The notes: generated by a model from the letters alone, not told the origin. A DNA stretch of 64,000 bases from Candidatus Pristimantibacillus lignocellulolyticus (GCA_023639215.1 CP097899.1:3654001-3718000), one strand, 5' to 3'; shown: positions 17,147 through 26,722, counted from the stretch's first letter. Made by a program: numbers and translations.

Positions 17147-17178
17147 TTGCGAAATTTGTGTTTTTACAGTATTATAAT
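17147..17178 (+). promoter_or_regulatory. Probable sigma-A promoter for ccpA
   Basis: TTGCGA, 17-bp spacer and TATTAT (overlapping a TATAAT three bases on), about 55 bases before the ccpA start. Confidence 0.45.
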
Positions 17179-17231
17179 TCCAATATGTGTCGAACGTTTT
17201 AATTAATTTATAGCAAATGGAGAGAGTGCTC

Positions 17232-18236
17232 GTGACTGTAACAATATATGATGTAGCAAGAGAAGCAGGGGTTTCAATGGCGACGGTTTCCAGGGTTGTA
17301 AATAATAACCCTAATGTTAAGCCGGCCACACGTAAAAAGGTGTTTGAAGCTATCGAACGTTTAGGGTACCGACCTAATGCAGTTGCACGTGGACTAGCTA
17401 GTAAAAAAACTACAACGGTTGGTGTCGTAATTCCTGATATTTCTAATGCTATTTTTGCTGAAGTAGCACGTGGAATTGAAGATATTGCGAATATGTATCA
17501 TTACAATATTATTTTGTGTAATGCTGATAAGAAGAAAGATAAAGAAATTCGTGTAATTAATACATTGTTAGAGAAGCAAGTTGACGGTTTATTATTTATG
17601 GGCGGAGCAGTAACAGAAGAGCATCAACAGGCATTCAAAACAGCAAATGTTCCAGTCGTGCTTTGTGCTACTTCTGATGAATCTAGAGAAATTCCATCTG
17701 TTGATATTGATCATGAAGCTGCAGCTTTTGACGCGGTTCAATCATTAATTAAGCAAGGACATCGTCGTATTGCTATGATTAGTGGTACGTTAGAAGATCC
17801 TTCTAATGGTTATGCTCGTTTTAACGGATATAAAAAAGCATTAGCTGATGCAGGGATTGCATATGATGATACTTTGGTTCGTATCGGTAACTACCGTTAT
17901 GAATCAGGATCAGATGCAATGCGTTACTTCTTAGAACTTGATAATCGCCCATCGGCTATATTCTCAGCAACAGATGAAATGGCAATTGGTGCTATTCATG
18001 CGATTCAAGATAAAGGACTACAAGTACCTGCTGATATTTCTGTAATTAGTGTTGATAATTCACGTATGGCTTCTATGGTAAGACCGTTGCTTACTACAGT
18101 TGCTCAGCCGATGTATGATATCGGTGCTGTTTCTATGCGTTTATTAACTAAGCTAATGAAGAAAGAAAATGTCGAACAATCACAAGTTATCCTTCCACAT
18201 GAGTTAATTGTTCGTCAATCAGTAGGAGGCAACTAG
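17232..18236 (+). CDS. ccpA: Catabolite control protein A
   Basis: 334 residues from the GTG at 17232 (GGAGAG upstream), giving MTVTIYDVAREAGVSMATVS, which aligns with the known CcpA start. LacI/GalR-family global regulator of carbon catabolism; binds cre sites together with HPr-Ser-P or Crh-P. The helix-turn-helix and hinge (NPNVKPATRKKV..AIERLGYRPNAVARGLASKKT) are nearly identical to the family norm, and TTTVGVVIPDIS opens the effector domain. mtnN starts 4 bases after the stop and is probably cotranscribed. The cre-like site at acsA is a likely target. Confidence 0.93.
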   Translation: MTVTIYDVAREAGVSMATVSRVVNNNPNVKPATRKKVFEAIERLGYRPNAVARGLASKKTTTVGVVIPDISNAIFAEVARGIEDIANMYHYNIILCNADKKKDKEIRVINTLLEKQVDGLLFMGGAVTEEHQQAFKTANVPVVLCATSDESREIPSVDIDHEAAAFDAVQSLIKQGHRRIAMISGTLEDPSNGYARFNGYKKALADAGIAYDDTLVRIGNYRYESGSDAMRYFLELDNRPSAIFSATDEMAIGAIHAIQDKGLQVPADISVISVDNSRMASMVRPLLTTVAQPMYDIGAVSMRLLTKLMKKENVEQSQVILPHELIVRQSVGGN

Positions 18237-18240
18237 ATAA

Positions 18241-18945
18241 ATGTTATACAACAAGATTGGCATCATTGGAGCCATGGTTGAAGAAATCGAACTACTTCAT
18301 CAGAATGTGAAAAACGTTCAGCAGTCTACGATTGCTGGCGTTACTTATTATGAGGGTACATTACATGGACAAGCTGTAATCTATTGCAAATCCGGTGTTG
18401 GTAAAGTCAATGCTGCCATCTGTACACAAGTTTTATTATCTATGGATGTAGATTGTGTATGGTTCACAGGTGTTGCTGGTGCACTTGATCCTAGATTAAA
18501 TGTTGGAGATATCGTTATCTCGAGTAGTGCTCTCCAACATGATATGGACGTTACAGCTCTTGGTTATGCTAAAGGTATTATTCCTTTCCAAGAAGTATCT
18601 GATTTCGTTGCAGATGAATCACTGGTGAAGCTTGCGGTTCAAGCTAGTGAAGCATTGTTCGAAAATCGTACTGTCGTTGGTAGAGTTGTTTCTGGTGATC
18701 AGTTTATCGCGAGTGTTGATAAAGTAAAAGAATTACATGAAGTGTTCGGTGGAGCTTGCGCTGAGATGGAAGGTTCGTCTGTAGCACAAGTATGTTATGC
18801 TAATGGTACTCCATTCATTATCATTCGTTCTATGTCAGATAAAGCTGATGGATCTGCTGATGTGTCTTATACGGACTTCGTAGTAGAAGCTGCGAATAAT
18901 TCATATGCAATCATCGATTATATGGTTTCACATACACAGTCTTAA
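18241..18945 (+). CDS. mtnN: 5'-methylthioadenosine / S-adenosylhomocysteine nucleosidase
   Basis: 234 residues. Cleaves adenine from MTA and SAH, recycling methylation and polyamine by-products and supplying the LuxS step. Motifs: IGIIGAMVEEIE at the start, SGVGKVNAA, 'FTGVAGALDPRLNVGDIVIS', GDQFI, the substrate-binding ACAEMEGSSVAQ, and RSMSDKADG with the catalytic Asp. AGGAGG lies within the end of ccpA. Pairing with ccpA is not the usual context for this gene. Confidence 0.93.
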   Translation: MLYNKIGIIGAMVEEIELLHQNVKNVQQSTIAGVTYYEGTLHGQAVIYCKSGVGKVNAAICTQVLLSMDVDCVWFTGVAGALDPRLNVGDIVISSSALQHDMDVTALGYAKGIIPFQEVSDFVADESLVKLAVQASEALFENRTVVGRVVSGDQFIASVDKVKELHEVFGGACAEMEGSSVAQVCYANGTPFIIIRSMSDKADGSADVSYTDFVVEAANNSYAIIDYMVSHTQS

Positions 18946-18962
18946 TCTTAATGAGTATGTTA

Positions 18963-19006
18963 AAAGCGCTCAAGATCCTAAATATAGGTTCTTGAGCGCT
19001 TTTTTA
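18963..19006 (+). terminator. Terminator of the ccpA-mtnN unit
   Basis: Stem of AAAAGCGCTCAAGA with its complement, loop with a small CCTA/TAGG pairing, then six Ts. Confidence 0.9.
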
Positions 19007-19015
19007 TTATAAGCA

Positions 19016-19356
19016 ATAGGACCTCAAAAATAGTGTCTATGTCACCGAAGAAGCTGCAAAGTGCTCTAATAGACCTCAAAAATAGTGTCTATGTCACCGA
19101 AGAAGCTGTAAAGAGCTCCGATAGACCTCAAAAATTGTGTCTATGTCACCGAAGAAGCTGTAAAGTGCTCAGATAGACCTCAAAATTGGTGTCTACGGTG
19201 CCAAAGAAGCTGTAAAGAGCTCCGATAGACCTCAAAAATAGTGTCTATGTCACCGAAGAAGCTGTAAAAAGCTCAGATAGACCTCAAAATTGGTGTCTAC
19301 GGTGCCAAAGAAATTGTAAAGTGCTCCGATAGACCTCGAAAATAGTGTCTATGTTA
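19016..19356. repeat. 52-bp tandem repeat, six and a half units
   Basis: Units start at 19016 (with one extra base), 19069, 19121, 19173, 19225, 19277 and 19329. Each begins ATAGACCTCAAAA and carries ATAGAC...GTCTAT able to form a hairpin, plus an AGCT...AGCT pair. Two unit types alternate: GTGTCTATGTCACCG and GTGTCTACGGTGCCAA. There are no unique spacers, so it is not CRISPR. It lies between the convergent mtnN and acuC genes. Confidence 0.9.
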
Positions 19357-19393
19357 CTCAGTTGACACGCAATGGACAAAGAGGTTATGTGAC

Positions 19394-20575
19394 TTATATA
19401 TCTTGGATAACTATAGCTGCTACTTGTCGATTACGCTCACTTATTTCGGCACGCCTTGGCATAGCTGTGATCATATGAGGTTCATCTTGCCAATACAGTG
19501 GTAACTCATCGTTGGCATAGCTACTCCAATACTTTCTCCATGCGTCAGGTAGCGGGTATAGCTCAGTTTTTTTGAATTGTTCTACTAATTCATTATCACT
19601 CATGGCTAGCCACACGTGTGACCACGCTCTTGGTACTACTCTCCATAGATCATAGCCTCCACCACCAATTGCTACCCATTTACCATTACAATACTGATGG
19701 GCAAATTGATGAATAATGTTTGGAATTTTTTCGTAAATACGCATTGAACAATGGAGATGTGAAAGCGGATCGTATGCATGAGCATCACAGCCATGTTGGC
19801 TAAGAATTAGATCAGGTTTGAAATGTTCGATTACTTTAGTTAATGTAAGCTCGAAACATTCAAGCCAGGAGTCATCTTCTGTGTAAGGATCAAGTGGCAT
19901 ATTGAAACAAGAGCCAAAGCCATGATCGAGACCTTTCTCATAGTGATATCCTGTACCAGGAAATAGAAATTTCCCAGTCTCATGAATCGAATACGTACAA
20001 ACATTGGGATCCGCATAAAAACTTAATTGCACGCCGTCCCCGTGATGGACATCTGTATCTATATATAGAATTTTAACATGATGCTGTTGCTGAATATGCC
20101 GAATAGCGATAACCGCATCATTATAGATGCAAAAACCTGCAGCGCGATTCTCAAAGGCGTGATGCAGTCCACCTGCCAAATGATAGGCGTGATCAGCTTC
20201 TCCCGTTATGACGGCTTCTAGCGCACTTACAGTGCCTGCTACGATAGCGCAGGAAGATTCATGCATCCCTAGAAAGTAAGGCGTATCATCCCCGTGTAAT
20301 CCGTACTGCTCAGCAATATCAATAAGACTATTATCGGGAGAACTACTACTTAATCCTTTAATAACATCTATATACTCTTGGCTATGAGCTAAAGTCAGTA
20401 AAGGCTCCACATCAGTAATGGCGGGCTCTTGAATCTGATTAGCTTGAAGAGCTCCGATATGTTCTAACAAACTTATCGTTAACTGATAACGAACAGGGTG
20501 GAAGGGGTGATTACTTTGAAATTGATAGGAATTAGCTAAAGTAGGATGAATGAAGACAGATTTTGACTTCAACAT
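19394..20575 (-). CDS. acuC: Acetoin utilisation deacetylase AcuC (histone deacetylase-like)
   Basis: 393 residues, the usual AcuC length. Zn-dependent class I/II HDAC-like lysine deacetylase that reactivates acetylated acetyl-CoA synthetase. Catalytic and zinc residues are visible: GGLHHAFENRAAGFC, LYIDTDVHHGDGVQ (Asp and His ligands), and LILSQHGCDAHAYDPL with the second Asp, and the final VAIGGGGYD. It lies 39 bases downstream of acuA on the same strand. acuB, present between them in Bacillus subtilis, is absent. Confidence 0.93.
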   Translation of the reverse strand: MLKSKSVFIHPTLANSYQFQSNHPFHPVRYQLTISLLEHIGALQANQIQEPAITDVEPLLTLAHSQEYIDVIKGLSSSSPDNSLIDIAEQYGLHGDDTPYFLGMHESSCAIVAGTVSALEAVITGEADHAYHLAGGLHHAFENRAAGFCIYNDAVIAIRHIQQQHHVKILYIDTDVHHGDGVQLSFYADPNVCTYSIHETGKFLFPGTGYHYEKGLDHGFGSCFNMPLDPYTEDDSWLECFELTLTKVIEHFKPDLILSQHGCDAHAYDPLSHLHCSMRIYEKIPNIIHQFAHQYCNGKWVAIGGGGYDLWRVVPRAWSHVWLAMSDNELVEQFKKTELYPLPDAWRKYWSSYANDELPLYWQDEPHMITAMPRRAEISERNRQVAAIVIQDI

Positions 20576-20614
20576 AAATACAATCCATTCCTTTCTGTAT
20601 GCTAATCAGCTCAC

Positions 20615-21253
20615 TTAATACATGAAGCGACTGCGGAAACGAACACGATCAAATCTTTCGATTGAGGACAGTGGTACCTCTGATCCGATTTTGACCATTA
20701 AGCAATTTGCTGGATGAGCACAGATTTCTTCATCATCTGTCGCATACCAGATCATATCGACGGTCTGCATTAACTTTTCCATCATCTTACGATAATCCCA
20801 CACATTTAACCCACTACCTTCTAGATCCCAATGCCAATAATATTCCGTAGTATAAACGATCATATTGTCTAGCTGTTGCTGCGCGAAAGAAAGCTGAACC
20901 ATGTCTTTGCCTAAACCAAGTCCACGATAATCATCAGCTACTTCGATCGCCCCGAGCTCCACAAGATCAATCATTTTACCTTGTGACCAGCGTTCGTATT
21001 CGTCAGGATAATGAAATGTTACATAGCCGATAATATGCTGATCTATAGTAGCAGCAATGATTCGACCTTCTGGCAGTGAAGCGATCTCAATCAACGCTTT
21101 ATGCTGTTCTAATGGTCGTCTGAATGCATCAAGAGTTGCATCCATTGTCATTTCACTTAATTGCTCAGGAGGAATAGGACCGGAGATTCTAATGTTTTTC
21201 TGCAAGGAAGGGACATATTTCTCAAACGATTGAAAACGCTTTCTATGCTCCAT
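20615..21253 (-). CDS. acuA: Acetyltransferase AcuA
   Basis: 212 residues, a GNAT-fold protein acetyltransferase. In B. subtilis it acetylates the conserved lysine of AcsA and switches it off. The acetyl-CoA loop reads VADDYRGLGLGKDMV; the AcuA-specific 'TTEYYWHWDLEGSGLNVWDYRKMM' block is also clear. AAAAGGAG precedes the ATG. First gene of the acuA-acuC unit, divergent from acsA. Confidence 0.92.
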   Translation of the reverse strand: MEHRKRFQSFEKYVPSLQKNIRISGPIPPEQLSEMTMDATLDAFRRPLEQHKALIEIASLPEGRIIAATIDQHIIGYVTFHYPDEYERWSQGKMIDLVELGAIEVADDYRGLGLGKDMVQLSFAQQQLDNMIVYTTEYYWHWDLEGSGLNVWDYRKMMEKLMQTVDMIWYATDDEEICAHPANCLMVKIGSEVPLSSIERFDRVRFRSRFMY

Positions 21254-21296
21254 TGTAGTTCTCCTTTTATATGAGTATGAAAATAATTTTTATGTA

Positions 21297-21339
21297 ATCA
21301 ACAATTAGTATATAGCATAACTATATACTAATTGTTGAT
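21297..21339. repeat. Perfect 19-bp inverted repeat between acuA and acsA
   Basis: Arms ATCAACAATTAGTATATAG and complement with a CATAA loop. It lies 45 bases upstream of acuA and about 40 bases before the acsA -10. An operator is possible. Confidence 0.7.
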
Positions 21340-21354
21340 AGATTGGAAATAGCT

Positions 21355-21383
21355 AGTGCAAAGTAATGTATATATGATATAAT
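21355..21383 (+). promoter_or_regulatory. Probable acsA promoter
   Basis: A perfect TATAAT at 21378-21383; the -35 at the right distance (TAGTGC) is poor, so activation or an extended contact may be needed. Confidence 0.45.
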
Positions 21384-21391
21384 AATTACCA

Positions 21392-21405
21392 TGTAAGCGC
21401 ATACT
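21392..21405 (+). promoter_or_regulatory. cre-like CcpA operator
   Basis: TGTAAGCGCATACT matches TGWAARCGYTWNCW at 13 of 14 positions. Placed just after the predicted acsA start of transcription, where CcpA binding would repress. Confidence 0.65.
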
Positions 21406-21438
21406 TATATCTTATGTTTGAATTAGGAGAGTGATTCA

Positions 21439-23163
21439 ATGATTGAATTACATCAAGAGCGTATACCTGCAACGGTGACTAATGGTAATTTACAGAGCTA
21501 TGAACAGGCACGAAAAAATTTTTCATGGGATCAAGTCGAACAGCAACTAAGTTGGTCATCTACAGGAAAGCTCAATATGGCATACGAAGTAATTGATCGC
21601 CATGTCGATAATGGTAAAGGAGATAAAGTTGCGTTAATTTATAGTGATCAACAGCGAGAAGAAAGCTATACATTTTTACAATTAAGTAAAGGTAGTAATA
21701 AATTTGCCAATGCTTTAAGAAAACTTGGTATTCAAAAGGGTGAGCGGATTTTTATATTTATGCCACGCACACCAGAATTATATATGAGTGCATTAGGTAG
21801 CTTGAAGATAGGAGCTATTGTTGGCCCGTTATTTGAAGCATTTATGGAAACTGCAGTTAAAGATCGTCTGGCAGACAGTGAAGCGATTGCTATCGTTACA
21901 ACACCTGCATTATTATCTCGGATTAAGCGTGATGAATTACCTGCTTTGAAACATATTATCGTATTTGGTAATGATGTTGAAGAAGGGGATGGCATCGTAT
22001 CTTATGATAGATTGATGGCTGAATCTAGTGATGAGCAGAATATTGAATGGGTTGATCGAGAAGATGGTATGCTACTTCATTACACATCTGGTTCGACTGG
22101 TAAACCGAAAGGTATATATCATGTTCACAATGCGATGGTGCAACATCTCTATACAGGTCAAATTGTACTAGATTTGAAGGAAGATGACGTGTATTGGTGT
22201 ACCGCTGATCCAGGATGGGTAACAGGTACTTCTTATGGTATTTTTGCTCCTTGGTTGAACGGCGTGACGAACATTGTTCGAGGCGGACGATTTAGTCCAA
22301 GTGATTGGTATAGTGTGATTGAGAAATATAAAGTAACGGTATGGTATAGTGCACCTACAGCATTCCGAATGTTGATGGGCGCAGGCGATGAGATTGTTAA
22401 CCAATTTGATCTAAGCAGTTTGCGACATGTGCTTAGTGTAGGAGAACCACTGAATCCAGAAGTAGTACGCTGGGGGATGAAAGTATACGAACATCGCATT
22501 CATGATACATGGTGGATGACGGAAACAGGAGCGCAATTAATTTGTAATTATCCAAGTATGGATATTAAGCCAGGATCGATGGGTAAGCCGATTCCAGGCG
22601 TTAATGCAACGATTCTAGATGATTATGGTAATGAGCTTCCACCATATCGCATGGGTAACTTAGCTATTGCTACTCCTTGGCCATCGATGATGCGTAAAGT
22701 ATGGAATAACGATGCCAAATACGAAGAGTATTTCCGTATCGCTGATTGGTATGTCTCAGGTGACTCTGCTTATCGTGATGAAGATGGCTACTTCTGGTTC
22801 CAAGGTCGCGTTGATGATGTAATAAACACTGCAGGTGAGCGCGTAGGACCTTTTGAAGTGGAATCTAAGTTAATTGAGCATCCTGCTGTTGCTGAAGCGG
22901 GAGTCATTGGTAAACCTGATCCGATTCGTGGTGAAATCATTAAAGCATTTATTGCTTTGCGAGAAGGATACACAGAATCTGAGGAACTAAAAGCAGAAAT
23001 ATCTCAGTTCGTAAAAGTGGGATTGTCAGCACATGCTGCACCGCGTGAAATTGAATTTAAGGATAAGCTACCGAAGACGCGAAGTGGTAAAATTATGCGT
23101 CGTGTACTCAAAGCATGGGAGTTGAATTTGCCTACGGGTGATTTATCAACCATTGAAGACTAA
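21439..23163 (+). CDS. acsA: Acetyl-CoA synthetase, AMP-forming
   Basis: 574 residues. Activates acetate to acetyl-CoA via acetyl-AMP. ANL-family motifs: the P-loop LHYTSGSTGKPKGIYH, HDTWWMTETGAQL, the hinge YVSGDSAYRDEDGYFWFQGRVDDVI, and the catalytic, regulatory lysine K551 in PKTRSGKIMRR, the expected target of AcuA and AcuC encoded next door. It is the short Bacillus-type AcsA, not the 650-residue Acs. TTAGGAGAG precedes the ATG. Repression by CcpA is suggested by the cre-like site. Confidence 0.95.
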   Translation: MIELHQERIPATVTNGNLQSYEQARKNFSWDQVEQQLSWSSTGKLNMAYEVIDRHVDNGKGDKVALIYSDQQREESYTFLQLSKGSNKFANALRKLGIQKGERIFIFMPRTPELYMSALGSLKIGAIVGPLFEAFMETAVKDRLADSEAIAIVTTPALLSRIKRDELPALKHIIVFGNDVEEGDGIVSYDRLMAESSDEQNIEWVDREDGMLLHYTSGSTGKPKGIYHVHNAMVQHLYTGQIVLDLKEDDVYWCTADPGWVTGTSYGIFAPWLNGVTNIVRGGRFSPSDWYSVIEKYKVTVWYSAPTAFRMLMGAGDEIVNQFDLSSLRHVLSVGEPLNPEVVRWGMKVYEHRIHDTWWMTETGAQLICNYPSMDIKPGSMGKPIPGVNATILDDYGNELPPYRMGNLAIATPWPSMMRKVWNNDAKYEEYFRIADWYVSGDSAYRDEDGYFWFQGRVDDVINTAGERVGPFEVESKLIEHPAVAEAGVIGKPDPIRGEIIKAFIALREGYTESEELKAEISQFVKVGLSAHAAPREIEFKDKLPKTRSGKIMRRVLKAWELNLPTGDLSTIED

Positions 23164-23230
23164 TGACCATAGCTTAGATTATTTTAATGATTGCTATGAC
23201 TAATTGATATCAAATATATCTCATAAAATC

Positions 23231-23270
23231 AAAAGGCAATTGGAATTTAATATTCCAATTGCCTTTTGTC
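23231..23270 (+). terminator. Terminator of acsA
   Basis: Perfect 16-bp stem AAAAGGCAATTGGAAT with a five-base loop, ending TTTT. Confidence 0.85.
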
Positions 23271-23280
23271 TACAGTAAGA

Positions 23281-23324
23281 AGGGATTAAGGAGCACAGTA
23301 CGTTGTGCCTCTTAATCCCTTTTA
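23281..23324. terminator. Hairpin at the 3' end of the PBP gene
   Basis: Arms AGGGATTAAG...CTTAATCCCT with an inner GCACA/TGTGC pairing. T-run is modest on either strand. Confidence 0.6.
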
Positions 23325-23334
23325 TCGTTACTTA

Positions 23335-26300
23335 CTATTGTACAACTAGTTTAGTAGACTGTGAAGATTCACCAGACTGGTTCTCAGCAGTGATGATGTA
23401 TGCTCCGCCAGGTTGAACGCCACTATGTTCAATACTCGTTCCATTTGTAGAACCAAGTAATTGATAATTTCCATCATTAGCAGCACTATAATACACATAA
23501 TAAAGCGATACTTGATCAGATAGCGGATTAGGGCTCCAACTTAAAATTAAATTAAGTCCAGAGTACTCTGCATACAGACCGGTAGGTGCTGCTGGTACAG
23601 GTAACTCTACAGAACCGCTACCATTGCCGCCATCTGGATTAGTCGGAACAGACGGATCAGTTGGGATATCAGTACCTGGATCGGTTTCAGGTGTTGGATT
23701 CCAGATGCCTGAAGTGACTGATAAGCTTGGTTGAGACTGTTTCCCGACAACATCGACAGCGACGACATAGAAGTTAGTGAATTCATCTGGATTTACTTTT
23801 ACTGTAATAGAATAACTATCTTTACTGTAAATAATTGAGTCACCGTATTTTTCGAATTCACCGTTATTTACAGATCGGAATACCCGATATCCTACGACAT
23901 CTGAAGCTTTACTATTAGAGAATGTTATCACGCCATTGTTCAATCGAACACTTGAAGGTGCATCCGGTATGGAACCATCATCGACGCGAGGATCTGTAAT
24001 AGACGGTGCATCACGTCCAGCATCAGCAGGAATGTATGCAGAAAGATCGCGACGACTTTCTGCTGATAGCTTGGATTGCGCTGCTTTTAGATCGAGCATC
24101 AGTTGATCTAACGGCGTTTTACGAACAATGACAAGTTTTTCAACTAACATATCTTCAGGTGTAAGTGAATTTGGTACATAGTTAATACCGTTATATTCAA
24201 CGACCTTCATGTTGACTAATGTATCGTCAACCTTTTTCGGAATGAACTGTTTATTGAACCAATCCGTTACAACAAGTCCAGCTTGTTTGTTAAGCGATGA
24301 AGGTAATAGTCCACTTGTTGAAGATACAGTAGCTTTCACAATATCATCTGGCTTTGTAAACTCTTTATTCACGAATAACTGCGGTTGCTTTTCTGTTAAT
24401 TGATTCATAATAATGCCCCAAAGCGATCTTGCTCTTGTACGACCTGCTGTCGTTAACGTATGAGTAGGTTTCTCATACCCAGCCCATACACCTAATGTGA
24501 CATCTGGTGAGAATCCGACAAACCACACATCACCATAACTTTGTGTAGATCCTGTTTTACCACCGAAGTCAATATCTCGATATGCTTTCAATTGACCAGA
24601 TAAAGCGTGTGCTGTACCTGCGCCATCTGAAATAACCGTTCTTAGCATATCTGACATTAAATAGGCACTTTGTTCTGAAACGACGCGTTTAGGTTTTGCT
24701 TCATGTTCGTATACTACTTTTCCATTTGTATCAGTAATTTTGGCTATCATGAATGCATCGTTGAATACCCCTTTGTTAGGTATAGCACCGTAGGCATTCG
24801 TAAGTTCTTCTACTGTAGTTCCGTTAAGCAGACCACCAATTACACCAGTTTTTGCGGAGTAATCACTTTCTGCAATCGTAGTAATACCCAATTCTTTAAC
24901 GAAATCAAGTGCAACAGGTATTGTAAGTTCTTCGTTATAAATTTTTAGAGCTGGAATATTCATTGACCGATTAAGTGCATTACGTGCAGTGACTAATCCA
25001 TTAAATTTACGATTAGCGTTCATTGGGATATGGAAGCCCTTTTGACCGTCTTTCAAAATTAAAGGTGCATCATCAATGATACTTGCTGGTTGAATTAAGC
25101 CTTTATCAATGGCAGGCAAGTATGCAGCGATTGTCTTCATAGTAGATCCTGGTTGACGTACCATCTGAGTTGCATGGTTAAGCTGTTCTTGATAGAAGTC
25201 ACGACCTTCAATCATACCAAGAATAGCACCTGTAGTATGATCGATAAGCATAGCTCCAGCTTGCTCGACACCTTTTTCTGCACTATCAGGTGTAAAGTTA
25301 TCAGGATTACTTCCGATTTCTCTCATAATATCGTAGACATCTTTGTTGATTGTAGTATGAACATGATAACCGCCACGTAATAATTCTTCACGAGCATCTT
25401 CAATCAGGTTAGCATTCTCTGGTAATGATAGATCTGCAGCAGTTAATTCTTTATTCTTTTGCAATAGTAATACTTTTGCTGCTTCACGCTCAGCCTCTAA
25501 CATAAGGAAAGGATAAGTGTTGTAAGCTTTTTCTGTTGGTTCAGCTATTGATGCACGAATGTCAAATGCAAGAGCTGTATTATATTGGTTTTCATCTATT
25601 TTTCCATTTTCAAGCATACGACTTAATACTACGCCTTGACGCTTAATCGCGTTCGTAATACCTTTTTCGTTATACTGTCCAGAACCAGTAAAGGCAGTAT
25701 AAGTTGATGGTAATTGCGGTAAGCCTGCAAGATAAGCAGCTTGTGCAATATTAAGTTTACTCAAATCTTCAATGCCGAAAATCCCTTTTGCGGCAGCTTG
25801 AATGCCGAATACTTGGTAACCGTTAGAACCATTACCGAAAGGCATTTTATTCAAATAAGCCGTAATAATTTCTTCTTTTTTCAAATATCTTTCCATTCTC
25901 AAGGAAAGGAAAATTTCTTTTATCTTTCTACTATCCGTGCGATCCAAATTAAGAAATACCCGTCTGGCAAGCTGTTGCGTTATCGTACTACCACCAGTTT
26001 GGGTGTCTTCATTAAACAGTTTCTCTTTGACGGCGCGACCAAGGCCCCATACATCTATCCCTGGATGAGTAAAGAAATGACTGTCTTCTGTCGCTACTAA
26101 TGCATCAATTGCGATTTGAGGAATTTCATCGTATGTAACAACGATACGATCTTCATCCGTCCGTAGCTGACCGACAAGTGTCTCATCATTGAAATATACA
26201 TATCCTGTCATAGAATACTCAGCAACTTTGCTTTGGATATAAGATTGTGATCTTATATCTTCACCCTTAACATTGGCTGCGACATAACCTGCAACGACAC

Positions 26301-26424
26301 CGCCTGCTAATAAACCACCAAAAATGACGAATAATATAATCCATTTGAATGTTAAGAAACTAATAAGTACAAACCAACGCCATTTTCCATAAGGAAGTGG
26401 CTGTGATTGTTGTTCCTCATGCAT
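23335..26424 (-). CDS. Class A penicillin-binding protein (PBP1A type) with two FN3 domains
   Basis: 1029 residues from the ATG at 26424 (GGAGG upstream; a start at 26448 would include that site). Membrane-anchored peptidoglycan polymerase and cross-linker. Short cytoplasmic tail, membrane helix about 20-45, GT51 glycosyltransferase (EDSHFFTHPGID with catalytic Glu, GGSTITQQLARR), transpeptidase with STMK, SMN and GKTGSTQ, and then two fibronectin type III domains separated by a Pro/Asp/Thr-rich linker. The closest B. subtilis architecture is PonA, which has one FN3 domain. The upstream 340 bases hold no gene. Confidence 0.92.
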   Translation of the reverse strand: MHEEQQSQPLPYGKWRWFVLISFLTFKWIILFVIFGGLLAGGVVAGYVAANVKGEDIRSQSYIQSKVAEYSMTGYVYFNDETLVGQLRTDEDRIVVTYDEIPQIAIDALVATEDSHFFTHPGIDVWGLGRAVKEKLFNEDTQTGGSTITQQLARRVFLNLDRTDSRKIKEIFLSLRMERYLKKEEIITAYLNKMPFGNGSNGYQVFGIQAAAKGIFGIEDLSKLNIAQAAYLAGLPQLPSTYTAFTGSGQYNEKGITNAIKRQGVVLSRMLENGKIDENQYNTALAFDIRASIAEPTEKAYNTYPFLMLEAEREAAKVLLLQKNKELTAADLSLPENANLIEDAREELLRGGYHVHTTINKDVYDIMREIGSNPDNFTPDSAEKGVEQAGAMLIDHTTGAILGMIEGRDFYQEQLNHATQMVRQPGSTMKTIAAYLPAIDKGLIQPASIIDDAPLILKDGQKGFHIPMNANRKFNGLVTARNALNRSMNIPALKIYNEELTIPVALDFVKELGITTIAESDYSAKTGVIGGLLNGTTVEELTNAYGAIPNKGVFNDAFMIAKITDTNGKVVYEHEAKPKRVVSEQSAYLMSDMLRTVISDGAGTAHALSGQLKAYRDIDFGGKTGSTQSYGDVWFVGFSPDVTLGVWAGYEKPTHTLTTAGRTRARSLWGIIMNQLTEKQPQLFVNKEFTKPDDIVKATVSSTSGLLPSSLNKQAGLVVTDWFNKQFIPKKVDDTLVNMKVVEYNGINYVPNSLTPEDMLVEKLVIVRKTPLDQLMLDLKAAQSKLSAESRRDLSAYIPADAGRDAPSITDPRVDDGSIPDAPSSVRLNNGVITFSNSKASDVVGYRVFRSVNNGEFEKYGDSIIYSKDSYSITVKVNPDEFTNFYVVAVDVVGKQSQPSLSVTSGIWNPTPETDPGTDIPTDPSVPTNPDGGNGSGSVELPVPAAPTGLYAEYSGLNLILSWSPNPLSDQVSLYYVYYSAANDGNYQLLGSTNGTSIEHSGVQPGGAYIITAENQSGESSQSTKLVVQ

Positions 26425-26722
26425 ATTTTCACATTCCTCCTCTAGCATAACGGAAATATTATACCATAAATATGTTAGTCAAGTATATTGTTAGTACAAA
26501 AGCAAGTGCCAGATTGTTCTTATATTAGTAGAAGCAATCGTTCAGTTGTGACAATTTATGCATCTCTAATTGTATTGAATACTTTCGTTTTTTGCAGCAT
26601 TACGTAATGAATAGACGGTATTTGTAGGTGATAAGTTTCATTATTTGGTAAAATAAAACGCATTATTTCCGAATGAAATAGATGATCCTAAAGTACTATT
26701 TGTATACCTATGAAATAAAATG

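Noticed and set aside
19016..19356. CRISPR-like array
   Set aside because: The period is constant at 52 bp but the whole unit repeats; there are no unique spacers and no cas genes.
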